Made by a program: the position numbers and the translations under genes. The notes beneath the pieces were generated by a model. The model was not told the origin of the DNA. It saw only the letters and a list, made by a program, of their open reading frames with translations, and did no database searches. This document shows, one piece after another, positions 21,478 through 32,189 of a stretch of DNA of 64,000 nt (the first letter of the stretch is position 1; each line of letters begins with the position of its first letter). The DNA is from Ceratothoa steindachneri (Eukaryota; Arthropoda; Malacostraca; Isopoda; Cymothoidae): contig OZ018328.1 of assembly GCA_963969495.1 (NCBI GenBank), positions 7,973,331-8,037,330 of the forward strand. The letters are read 5' to 3'.

Positions 21478-23358
21478 GGGTAATTCCATTTCAATTCAAC
21501 CAAGATTTGGCCATTTATTTTGCCACCGACTCAGATTTTCTTGCAAATTACTGAACTTGTAGACCTCAATGAGACAAATTCAATGGTATGTGTTTCACTT
21601 ATGTAGGTCAAATGGTTTCTGAGATATGACCTCTCAAAGTTGGGTAAAAAGGGTCATCTTTCTAAAAAGTGAAAAAGTTAAAGGTGAAATATCCCGGAGA
21701 CTATTACACCTGCAGAGCTCATTCTGATACCATTTTAAAGCTAATAAGATTCCCTATAACATTTATTAATGCATATCTTTCCTTACAAGGTCAAACAAAA
21801 AGGTTGACCTTTAATTTGACCTTTGGTCTTGAAAAGGTCACTTGATGTAGAAATTGATTTTTTTGTAACTTTCCCTAAAAATGTGTACATATGTATAGCA
21901 AGAACCATTCCAGGTAACCTGGTCACCTAGCCATTTAGTTATAAAAGTCACATAGTCAATTAGTAATTTAATGAACTACTACTAAGTAATTTTTCTTGCC
22001 CCTGTAAGGGAAAAGGTCTAAGTAGGAAGTGGCATTCTAATGATGAACAAAGAAAGTTAGAATTATAATTTATGGATTGATAAGATTCAAGATCTTGTTT
22101 AATAATCTTCTTTCTTAAATAATAAATTAGCAAACTGAAAGCTTAGAATATAATTATGTATAAATGTATACATATTTTCTTTATTAGGAACACAGAAAAT
22201 CCATTGCGTCAAGGCTGGTAGTGAGGAAGTCTTGGATGCTAGTGCATATTCAACTTCAACTATTACAAGATTGGAAAGGGCCGCTATTCTTCAAAGCAGC
22301 ACAATTCCATTGGCATCTATAAAAGGGTTCTGTTTAGCTATCTATGATGAACACCGGTATCTCGCATGTGTCCTGGAGGTCAAGCACGAGAGCAATGAAG
22401 TTTGGTTGAGCCTCCTTCACCCACACAGCCCTGCACACTCGTTTGTGTATCCTGCACCCCCTGATCAACTTCTTTTTTATGCTAGTGATGTGTTAATGAT
22501 TGTTAGCCCAACAACCATTACGGGTCGAACCTATACATTGACAAAATTGGAAATGAAGAAAGCTACCACTATGACAAATGCCCGCAAATAGAGTAATATT
22601 GAAACATATATATACACAGTATACTGGTATATATTTTTAGTGTATTCAAATGATGATTTAAATCTTCAGGACTAATTTCAGAATTATAAAGTCTTATTGC
22701 ATATTAGTTCATATACATAGTATATTGCTTATCATCCAATTTCAATGTGTCATCCTAAATACTATTTTAATATAATATGCATATAGAGAAGTATTTTATT
22801 AAAGCATACATTAGATATTTATAAAAAAACAAGGGTACTGGTATAAGTACTGTAGATGGTGATTACAATAGTGTATTTAACAGTACACATCAAACACCAA
22901 AATTGTCACTTTTTCGGCTAAGTTGTGCTCACATAAAAATCTGTAGCTCCTAAAATAAACATCTCTCAAAGAAAATTCTTTATGAACACTTTGCTATACA
23001 TATTTACAAATTTTGGGGGAAAGTCACAAATTAAAGGTAAACTTTTTAGTTTGACTTTGTAAGGAAATATATGCATTAATAAAAGTTGTAGGGAATTTTA
23101 TTAGCTTTAAAATGGTATCAGAATGAGCTATGTAGGTGCAATAGTCTCTGGGATATTTGACCTTTAACTTTTTCACTTTTTGCAAAAATGACCTTTTTGA
23201 CCCAACGTTGAGGGGTCATATCTCAGAAACCATTTGACCTACAGAGGTGAGACACATACCATTGAATTTGTCTCATTAAGGTCTATAAGTACAGTAATTT
23301 GAAAAAAAAATCTGAGTCGGTGGCAAAACTGACCGGTGGAATTGACATGGAATGACCC
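21478..23358. mobile_element. DNA transposon with about 400-bp terminal inverted repeats, unknown superfamily
   Basis: The element interrupts LINE copy D precisely: the uninterrupted family sequence reads ctaacatttaccaatttctcc. The insert is bounded by a direct repeat ATTT (21474-21477 and 23359-23362), a 4-bp target duplication. The ends are GGGTAATTCCATTTCAATTC and, reverse-complemented from the right, GGGTCATTCCATGTCAATTC. Inverted similarity runs about 430 bp on the left and 375 bp on the right; the left arm has an extra block of about 55 bp. The middle holds one exon-like reading frame (see separate entry). No DDE transposase is visible, so it is non-autonomous. I could not place the GGGTCATTCC end plus 4-bp duplication in a named superfamily. 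Confidence 0.85.
22191..22591 (+). CDS. Cargo exon of the long-TIR transposon: possible Tudor/SH3-like C-terminal domain
   Basis: A strong acceptor (ttttctttattag, ending at 22190) opens a frame that reads TQKIHCVKAGSEEVLDASAY and continues to a TAG at 22591. There is no good ATG, so it looks like the last exon of a spliced gene whose other exons are not in this copy. Later motifs are FCLAIYDEHRYLACVLEV, LSLLHPHSPAHSFVYPAP and ITGRTYTLTKLEM. From memory, uncharacterised animal proteins end in a similar module (a short beta-barrel with HPHGPARxFxWP and TGRxY), but I cannot name the family. It might be the tail of the element's own transposase or a captured host exon. There are no stops in 130 codons despite the AT-rich surroundings. 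Confidence 0.5.
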
Positions 23359-23828
23359 ATTTACCAATTTCTCCATCAACTTGCACATGCAGGAGGTTAG
23401 AGAGGTTGGGCGAATACCGGCCGGGAAAGAGCGATCTCTCCCCGGTTTGCGAAAAGCGAGCACAGCAACGACATGCCAGGAATCTGGTAGGATACCCTCT
23501 ACCTAGATTCTATTAAACAAATCTAACAGAAAGGCTATGCCTCGCTCACCCAGGTATCGAAGGACGGCGTACGGGACATCGTCCGGACCAGGGGCGGTGT
23601 CTGCGCACGAAGCGAGAGCGGAGCGCAACTCACTCAGAGTAAACCTGTCGTTGAAGGGTTCTCCGCCTCTGGAGGCAAAGTCCAGTCGGCGGCCTTCCGC
23701 GACATCACGGCACGCATTGAATGCTGGCGGAGCGCAGCATCCCGCCTAGATAATGCGGAGAAAGCGGTCGTGAAGGATTCCACCACGGACGCGGGGTCCG
23801 AGATTGGTGTCCCATTCTCCTGAAAACA

Positions 23829-24115
23829 GGGTTTTTTTTTTTATTTAATAGTTTTTACGCACAGTCCTTATTTAGGCTCAGTGTGCTGAAAGAAAGAAAA
23901 AAGAGGCTAAGCTGGGGGAGGGCGGGGCGCTGAGTCCCGTCAGCACGGAGGTAAGGAAGGCAAATCGCCGTGACCCTTACGAGGTGCAGGGTGAAACAGA
24001 ATTGGTACAGAAGACGAAGTAGGGGTTAGCGAAAGGAGAAAAAGAATGCCAAGGTGAGGCCGGACGGGGCGCTGAGTCACGTCAGCCATGAGAGTAAACC
24101 GTCGTGCCCCTTACG
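23829..24115 (-). mobile_element. SINE-like retroelement built from two LINE 5'-end units
   Basis: The insert sits in LINE copy D, where copy A reads continuously from ctcctggagaac to gggaggggggtcc. On the minus strand it starts with the family hairpin (plus CCCCTTACGGGG at 24104-24115) and a unit like the LINE's first 75 bp. A second such unit follows (23905-23990, with ctgagtcccgtcagcacgg), then about 60 bp of unique sequence and an A-tail (T-run at 23831-23842). A short imperfect duplication (aacaggg / gacggg) flanks it. It thus has LINE-5' and poly-A ends but no coding region. Confidence 0.68.
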
Positions 24116-27100
24116 GGGGACGGGAGGGGGGGTCCTGCGAGATCTTGCCCCGAATCTATTTGACTTGCTTCTACACCTCTGCTAGAGGGGTCTTCTCGTT
24201 AAGTGAGCCCACCAAGAAGAGTGGCGGGCGTGCTTCGAAATATACCGGAACATAGCCCTAGCCCGACGAAATTCAGCGACAGTGAAATAGTTCGGGCGGC
24301 GCACAAAGATAGATCGAGGCAGAAAAAAAAATGAAGCGGTTCTCGGGCACTGATGCGTAAACTTATTCACATTTAGGACACCTATTTCCAGCTCGTCAAT
24401 CGGGTCGGCAAGGATTTGACCCCGAGGATTAATCGAGTAGTCTCCCCAGAGGGGGTGTCTACCGTTCAGATCTCCGAGTAAGAGAAAGGGCCTCGGCAAC
24501 CGTGCCACAGAGCGGTTTAAGTCCCCCGCGTCGAAGTTGGCTGACGGTGGATATACGCTGAAATAACAGTGAAGCTGCACAGCTACAGCCTAAAAGGAGG
24601 AATCTAAAGGGAAGAGAACAACGGAGATATCATGCCGAGTGTAAATCGCGCATTCTCCTGCCCGGCCACTACCTCGTAGTGGTGGGGTCACAAACCCTTT
24701 TACCCCCAGGAGAGTGGGAAAGGAGCACGCGCCCAGTATGGTGACCTGCAAAAAGATACCTAACGGGGAATGTGTGACGAGACGAGCTTCCGCAGCTCCT
24801 CCCAATTAGTCCGGAGTCCACGGCAATTCCATTGAAGGAATATACCCTCCAAGCCTAGCTCGGAGGAGATGTAAGGGCCCTCTTCGAAGTGAAGACCCTC
24901 ACGGGAATGACCGAACTTCGGGCGCTGTTGGCCGAATAATGCGGTCAAGGCGATCTCGCCTTCTAGGAATTATAAGGGGAGGTTGTGCTCAACATGCGAG
25001 TCTTTTCTTCCCTCCACCTCGAAACCTTCGGAGTCGTGGGTCCCTCTTTTGGAAGATCCACCATCTACGAGCCACTCAACCTAACACTGGGTGTGGGCGA
25101 ATTGAGCCGAAGCTCCTTTAGTGCTGTCCTCCTTTCGGGGGGCAGCTTTAGGAACCCCGGAAGATTGCCTCACAACCAACTTTAGGGGTACTGACTCATG
25201 TGAGTCTAAATACTAGGTTGAGGCGCGCGCCGTTTCGCCTTACGAGAAACAGTCACGCTTTGGGAAGGAGCGGGAACCCTTTATGTCGCTAGCTAAACCA
25301 CAGGATCGCCTGGGGTGGGTAGAACTCGCAGAAGGGTTCCGAATGGGCGCGGAAACGATCGTGCTCGTAGTCTTAGAAAGGCCAGGAGCAGAAGGAGTCT
25401 TTCTTAACATTGAGGCATAAGGCGTCCCAGGCAGCGCCAAGACCAATCCTTAGTCTCGCGAAATGAGAGACGATCCTGGGCCTGAAGGGCCAGGATTTCC
25501 TTTTCAAGCAGATACGCACCACATTGCTTCAAAGAAGCGGGGTGCGGCTCTGCGCAATTGACACACATGGCCACACAAGATTTGGACTTATTGTGTGCGG
25601 CCTTGGAGCAAATTACAAAGATTTGGGGTAACCCCGCTTTACAAGTCGACAGGAGCGATTCGTATGACCGAAGGGGTGGCAATAGTAGAACCTCCGCGGC
25701 AGTGGCACGAATGCCTTCATGCGCTAGCGATAGCAACCGGCACGCACCGACTCAGGAACCTTGTCATAGTCGAACGTGATGAGGAATGTTTTCTCATCAC
25801 ACGTTTGACCTTGACAGCCCCGTGGTCAGCCAGCTCTAGGGTGATGTTATCTATGGAGTAGTCCACGCGTTCCCTCGCATAAACTACTCCTTTCACAAAG
25901 TTGATGGTAGAGTGCGGCGTCACACTCACCGGCGTGCCATCAAGTATCCGAAGGACACTAATCATGGTCACATCGGAGGGATTCGACGCATTCGCCAAAA
26001 GGCTCCCGTCCGAGAAATGAGTCACCTTCGGCTGTCTCCGATCACACTAACTAGAGCTCTCTTCGGATGGATCATGTTGTCCTTAGCCAACATGCTGCCA
26101 TCAGTGGAGCGAATAACAAGGAAGCGTTTGAAGCCAGCGGCCTAGAAAACGTCAGGCAGTCCTTAAATGAAGGGACCCGATGCAATTGAGGCTACCCTCT
26201 GCACACGTTTGGTCTTGGTCAGAGACTCCCCGCCTGGGGTGCACCGGGGCCGGACGTGCCTATCTTCGCTTGGTCACTTGCCGAAATGGCAGCAGACCAG
26301 TCCGCCCCCGAGGGTCCAGCGGATGGACAACGAGCCATTAGTCTTTTTATTGTTGTTTCTCTGGCTTTTCTTTTCAGGAAAGGAGGGTGGGGAAATGGAC
26401 CCACTTCTCCCCGCGGCTAGCAGGAGCTCCTAGGCCAGATGGACCGGCCTCAGGAAGATCCTTCTCTGAAATTGAGAAGGTCTTGGCTGTCACTGGGGCA
26501 CCAGCCAGGGAAGGAGATCCCTTCTCTACGTGTAAGGCCTCGAGGGCCCGAGACGTCTGAGGAGGAACTTGCACAGGGAGATCCAGCCCATTGAAGGTCT
26601 TACAATATGAGGCTGGGTCACTCAAGGGGAAGGGAAGGGGGCTCTATGTGGCTCTCCCCCTCCCACAAGATATCACAGATCCCATTTGAGGGTCTTTTTT
26701 CTAATGCCGACGAACTGGCATCCATTGAGAAAAGGAGGGGGGCAGGTACACTGATCCTCTGCAAACTAGTTGCGCATACCTGCAGGAAATTAAGGGGCAC
26801 GGGCCAACAGGCCCTGCCCTCCTTTGCTCCCCTAATGGGGTTAGCCTTATTGAGCCACCCCCACTGAGAGTGGTCAATTATGGGCTGCCTGCATGCTTTC
26901 TTGGCAGTCCCTTGTGAAAGAAAAGGAGGGACTGCTGCTGGAAAAAGTGAAGCGCCGAAGGGCACCTCCAGAGAATGCGAGTCCCCTACATCTGTAGGGT
27001 CCCCTGAGAAAGCACAGGGGGGGAGGGATCTCCCTTTTTTTTAGTGGAGCTGCCCGAAGGCGGCTTTATGGGCATGGTGACCTTATAATAATCATGGGAC

Positions 27101-27529
27101 GCAAACGCTCATCACCCCATGCAGTCGCCGCTCCGCCATGGGTGAACACCGGGCCAGCAAAACCAGCTGCCGCCATTTGAGGCCACTCCTCCTGCCTAGT
27201 GACCTGGCATAAAATTGATAGAAATGGAAAGGAGGGAGAAAGGGTATGTGAGGAAGGTGTGGGTGGGGATGAAGCGCAGGTTGTTAAAAACGCACAACCC
27301 AGAGCTCAGGAGTGAGGGAACCTTGTCTCCTCCCCTCTCAGCCCAATCCGGGATAGTTGGGCGAGAGGAAGCTGGTCGGTGGAGAGTCATAGGAGAGGTT
27401 TTAGGGAAAGTAAGGAAGTAGGGTAAAAACAAAATGGAGAGGCTAAGCTGGGGTTGGACAAGATGCTGAATGCCTTAGCAAGGCAAAACACCGCGCCTTA
27501 TACGGGGTCGTTTGATGCCAGTGGGGTAA

Positions 27530-28110
27530 AAACGGCAGGGAATCTCTGAATGTGTGACTCCAACATAAGTAAGGTTCCGCTCAGTGCACTTGCATCTTTG
27601 GTCTTGCCTCAAGGCCGGATGTGCTAGTCTTGGCCTGGTCACTTGCAGAAACAGCAGCAGATCCGAGTGTCCCCGGAGCATCCGTGGAACGAGAGGAATC
27701 CCTTGTCTTCTTGGATTTCTTCTTACCTTTTTTTTTCAGCGGGAAGTGAATCCGCATTTCTTCCGCCTCCCCAAGGATGGAACTCCCAGCCTCGGCCAGA
27801 TCTTTCTCCGAGACTGGGAAGATCTTGGACATCAAAGGGGCACCAAGTGGGGGGAGGGAGTTCCTCGTGTCTTTGGGGCCCATGCTGCTTGAGGAAGGTC
27901 TTGTAGAGGGATGGACTCAGGTTCAGTGCCAGGCACCGAGCCAAGGTTTGCCCCTTTGGAAGACCTTGCAATCTAAGTAGGGATGACCATCTCACCTAGG
28001 AGGGGCCTCCAAGTGACTATCCCCTCCAAGGTATCCCGAGAGGGGACTCATAAGGCGTATGTCCAGTCACTCAGGCCGGCATAGGTAAGAAAGGGAGAGT
28101 GGGTATGCCA
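27530..28110 (-). mobile_element. I-group-like LINE, ORF1 N-terminal fragment (copy E)
   Basis: Divergent minus-strand sequence aligns with the ORF1 N-terminal segment of copy A. The frame 27883-27581 contains LPPLGAPLMSKIFPVSEKDL and KKKGKKKSKKTRDSSRST, the equivalents of TFSISENDL and the Lys-rich run. It lies just outside the 5' end of copy D and has no coding continuation on either side. It is an old, truncated relic. Confidence 0.62.
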
Positions 28111-30189
28111 GCTCCCATCAATGATAAACCTCGGATCGACGTGGAACTTGTGGTCAATTGGTCACCTGACCCCAACGGGAGAAGAGAAAGCCGAGGCGGA
28201 GTGTCCTTTGTAGCGTTGTATTCTTAACGGGGCCATGAGAAAGCATAAAGGGACCCGCTGCAAGTTGCCCGGAGGCAACTTGCAAAAGGGGGTAAAGTCT
28301 TGGGGGATGACTGAGAAAGCACATGGCGATGTCACTTCTATAAGTGTAGAAGAATAAGGTCGAAGGGCGACCTCGTGCCCTTCTATGCCCATGTAGTGTC
28401 GAGATCGCCGCATGGAGCGTGGCAAGCGATGATGCGGCCCACGCCGTTTTATTGCACTCCAGCTGCATTTACTTAGAGACACATTTTCCTCATCTTGCGT
28501 GCCCTTTCATCCAGCCTCCTGCCCTCCAGCATAGATCGAAGCACTTCGAACATTCTAAGCCAACTTTATCTTGGTTCCTCCGAGGGGGTCGCTGCCTTCC
28601 CCCAAGATCGCGTGAGTCGTGGAGACCCTCGCCCCGGGCAATCCCCGCCAATGGCAAAGCGTCTATATAATCCCCCGACTCGGTGCAGCATGTAGCACTG
28701 TAGTACGGTAGCACCGCAGCCGGGCTCAGTACCATTCGGCCTAACACCGCATACCAGCAAAGGACACGCTCACTCGTCGCGATCGGAGACACCGGCGACT
28801 TCAGTACCAGGACCATAGTCAATCGGCAAGTATCTGACGTGGAATTTCATCTCCGAAGGCCAAACTACGTGTGCTATCTCACCCGCCCTGTGAGGTAACC
28901 CAGCTTCCCCATTGCAGTCATCGTATCCCGGCTGGCCTCCCCTTCAATGAACACGTAAGCAGTAGCAATCGTTGATGCTTACAGATTATTTTATAATCTG
29001 GTCTACCCAAACTGTCCCATCCTTTGTGTGAGCCCCGGATTAAAATCCCCTTTTTAATCACCGACCTGAACCCAACCACTAATCCCATATTTATCCCTCC
29101 TGTGTCCCGTGCCAACATTTAATTTCACATGTACGATCATTCCCTTTAAACTCTGTATCTGTATATATTTCAATTATATTTATTTGTTAGTAAAAGTATA
29201 TTTTTGTTATAGTCTTTTTCTTGTAACCCTGAATGTGTACCAGCTATCTGTTAATCGTTGGCCAACTTTCACTCTGAATTATTTGTTTTAAAAGGACCCT
29301 GCAATTGAAAAATAAATCATTCCCACTGAATTCTTAACTATTTCCTATTCACGAACTGGCTAGGCCGACTCTCAAACGACTCTGACCAAAGCCTAAAAAG
29401 CCATATTATATAAATATTATATAGGCTGGCCATTCCGGGAGGATTAAGAGAAGGATATATTCTGATGTGTTGGAAATGTTAAAAAACTTTGGAAAGCTTG
29501 TCAAACATGTTAATTTCTCACACTTGTTACCCCTAAAGAAAAAGAAGGGGGTTAGTGGACTATATCTGGCATCCAACCATTCACACATATTCCGTCATGA
29601 GTTTTTGTAATTTTATGGGAGGGTGCCATGGGTGTGTAAAAGAATGGTCTTCGTAACCTTGGACAGAGACACACGCAGACCAGAATCTACCCAGTGACCG
29701 GTCTTAGCTAGGCAGCCAGGTTGGATATCTGTACTATGAGGTACTAAGCTTCAACTGGGCAGAACTAGAGACTATCCACGACCTTTAGTTGTTTCACCCA
29801 CCAAACCAACAAGGCAGTAAAGCCGCCCCTCCCCTCCCTGCCACAAGCAGTATAGCCTTATGTACCCAAGAATGGCCACAGGGAGGTAGGTGGTCAGTTG
29901 TCAGTCCATTAAACATGGGGAAAGGGTTATTGGGGGGAAAACCAATCTTCAATTATTCAGGCCCCATTGCCTGGTCTCTAGCAACCTGGGAGCATTAATA
30001 AGAGGTTACAAAGCCTCTTTTCTGACACAACATGAGGTGGTCAGTCAGGTCCTTAAGTCTAGACAAAGGGTTGAGGGGACAGTAGTAGAGAAAAGGGAAT
30101 GCTGAAAGGGAGTGAGGTAACGCGCTAACAATGTCTCCAGACTCCGTCAATGAGTTCAATTCAACCTAGCGGCGGGGCTTGGAGGATGT
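28111..30189. other. Unassigned intronic region with a GC-rich, TATA-bearing segment
   Basis: From about 28120 to 28960 the DNA is GC-rich and lacks any recognised protein. It contains a TATA-like tctatataat (about 28670) followed by gactcggtgcagcatgtagc. About 640 bp further on lies an aataaa-type signal (near 29311). This could be a promoter-bearing relic such as a solo LTR, but no terminal TG...CA pair or flanking duplication was found. From 29340 to 30190 nothing was recognised. Confidence 0.3.
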
Positions 30190-30560
30190 GCAGATCCCCT
30201 AGGTACCATGTGTAACAGACTACCTCCTTGTGGGATATTTTTCAGAACAGCGAATAGTTTGCCATTCAAACCATACATTCTTAGAACCCACCGTAATGCT
30301 TCGCTGTCTACACAATCGTGAGCTTTTTCGAGATTCATGAACCAAGCATACATTAGATTTTTAGCCCTTGTGGGGGGTTTTGTCAGCTGTCTGCAAATAC
30401 TTAATCCACACAGCGCCTACCCATTCTAAACCCCCTTTGCTCTTCCCTTATCAATCCCTGTTATCCTTTTTATACACTCAATCAGAATTTTTCCATCTAC
30501 TTTGTTCGTACTAGGCAAGATGGCACATAGATATTACTTTCACCAACACCTCTGGTACAA
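30190..30560 (-). mobile_element. RT fragment of another LINE lineage
   Basis: The minus strand reads, across one frameshift, EEQRGFRMGRRCVD and then YAWFMNLEKAHDCVDSEALR with WVLRMYGLNGKLF. This is the well-known RT block with the pattern GFRxGRxCVDQ...AFMDLEKAYDRVDREALWxVLR. The first catalytic Asp region is altered (MNLEKAHD). Both ends are lost. It differs from the I-group-like family and from the lineage at 8.3-9.4 kb. Confidence 0.7.
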
Positions 30561-30873
30561 ATTATGCCCATCGCATAATCCAAATGAAATCTAGATCATC
30601 CACGCAAGTCACCAAAACAAATTTGGCATCTCAAGTTACCCCCAGGGACTCCTGCCTAACTAATTATAAGGCAAGAATGGTCCGCCTGAAAAAAAAAAAG
30701 GAACACCCTCATCACACGAGACCCTGATTCTGCTTGGTTCAAGTCACATGAAACTAACATGAAAGCACCCAACACATGACATAACACCTCAACCATGTCC
30801 ACCCCTGCCCAGATGATTACAATGCAATCAAGCCTTGCTCAGTGGAAAGGAAAATGGAGACTCGCAAACTTAC
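30561..30873. other. Right end of HSF intron 6, no gene seen
   Basis: Ordinary intronic DNA leading to the exon 6 donor (GTAAGTTTGCG). No repeat family was recognised. Confidence 0.4.
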
Positions 30874-31142
30874 TTCATGCCTGGAATGACGTAGATAGAA
30901 GAATCCATCGGCTCGACCTTCACTCTCGCTTCATTCTTATTCTGCTTCTCCCCCCTATTACATGAAGGGCCAGGGCTACTCGGGGAGGGGGCAGATGGGC
31001 TTGGGGTCTTCAACAAAGTTACAGTAGGGCCTCTCGAGTTGGCTGGATAGACCTTTTCTAAGAAGTTGAGCTCACCATCATTCGAATGGGTCACTTCATG
31101 GATAACTGGACCCGTAATTGGAATTTGTGTTGTTTTGTCAAA
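30874..31142 (-). CDS. Hsf: HSF coding exon 6: Ser/Pro-rich regulatory region with VKVEP motif
   Basis: The acceptor CTTTCTCCCCAG is followed by 89 codons plus two bases, and the donor is GAA|GTAAGT (phase 2). The translation begins FDKTTQIPITGPVIHEV, passes a Ser/Pro run (TPSPSAPSPSSPGPS) and contains RVKVEPMDSSIYVIPGM. VKVEP (about 30909-30923) fits the sumoylation consensus (hydrophobic-K-x-E), which vertebrate HSF1 carries in its regulatory domain as VKEEP. The fuller phospho-dependent form needs Ser-Pro after the motif; here it is Ser-Ser. The phase fits exon 7 exactly. This part of HSF is poorly conserved, so placement rests on splice signals, frame and motif. Confidence 0.85.
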
Positions 31143-32189
31143 CTGGGGAGAAAGGAGGAGATGGTTCTCTCTTTTTCAATGAGTATATATATTCAAATAA
31201 TATTGAAAGTTGGTTCTTAAGCACTTAACTACTGCCGGTCTTGAGAATGAGTGTCAGGGTGTAGGAAGAATGTCATGGATTGATTACGAGTGTGAGAGAT
31301 AGAGGGCTGACAAGAGGAAAAAGTGAATGAAAGGCCGTGGTAGGTTTGGTTTGTTTATTTGCCTCAACTCACCTGTGCACAATCTAATGTCCATCTTTTA
31401 CTTCATGAATGAGGGGGGAGGAGAGTTGTATGGAAGCAGGTGAAAGCCCATTATGGCTGAAAGGTAATTGTCTTTCTCACCCCAATAGGAAGATGTCTGT
31501 ATAACATTTTGTGAATCAGACACAAAGTGACTAATTGTGAAGTTTTAACACGTTCACGAAGTTGAGCTGGAAAGGAAGTCCAAATATGTGTAGGTAAACA
31601 AGTGTATGTGTGTGCGTGCGCAAGCATGTGCAAGTATGAGTGAGTGGGAGAGGGAAATAAGTTGCTGCTGTTGTTGATTGCTCTCCAGAAGCTTATGACC
31701 TCTGCTCCCTGAGATTACCGCCAGTGTTGTTGGCCCCACCAACGCTACCACAATTAAATGGGGCCGCGACTTCTGTCAGGCTATCCTGAGGGGACCTGGT
31801 TGGAGTGAAGGGAGGCTGTTGCATGCTGTGGGAATTTTATAGCAGCCCACTGTGCAAGGGGTCCATGCAACAGCTAGAAAGCGGAATGTTCAATTGCAAC
31901 TTAACCTCACACTGAATACACCAAGTGGGGTGGTCCCACACCAGGCTTGCATCCAGGTTTGGAGGGGGGGGGCGTGTCATATCCACTTGGGAATGATGTG
32001 ACAAAAATAAATCTCTTTTCTCCTTCCCTGCAGGGTGGCTAGAGGTTAAAAAGAAAAGCCTCCTCTCATGTACTCAGCAAGTGGTGCGATTGGGGTTGTT
32101 GTGCCCCCCCCCCATTATTCCACCAAATGGGGTTGCTGTGAGCTGCTCTTTGTTACACTCAAGAGATGACACCTGCCAGATAAACATCC
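31143..32189. other. HSF intron 5, right-hand unassigned part
   Basis: Starts with the exon 6 acceptor tract. Around 31740-31800 there is a block (taccacaattaaatgggg, then ctgtcaggctatcctgagg) with a similar copy at about 58405-58460, suggesting a dispersed repeat. The rest shows no gene. Confidence 0.35.

Larger units (their letters stand above)
19147..27508 (-). mobile_element. I-group-like LINE, copy D (both ends present, two nested insertions)
   Basis: The 3' UTR starts near 19147. RNase H and RT run from 19398 to 21477 and resume at 23359-23828. Linker and endonuclease follow at 24116-24948, ORF1 at about 25000-26600 and the 5' UTR to about 27508. A 1.88-kb DNA transposon (21478-23358) splits the RT and a 0.29-kb retroelement (23829-24115) splits the linker. 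Near 24300 the linker is joined to the end of the endonuclease with a loss of about 0.35 kb. Zinc knuckles and YARERVDYS of ORF1 are recognisable, but all frames are broken. With the inserts removed the copy is about 6.2 kb, the fullest view of the family's length here. Confidence 0.86.

Noticed and set aside
28154..28822. Frames of about 100 residues in the GC-rich block
   Set aside because: Overlapping frames in several phases without motifs; GC content alone explains their length.
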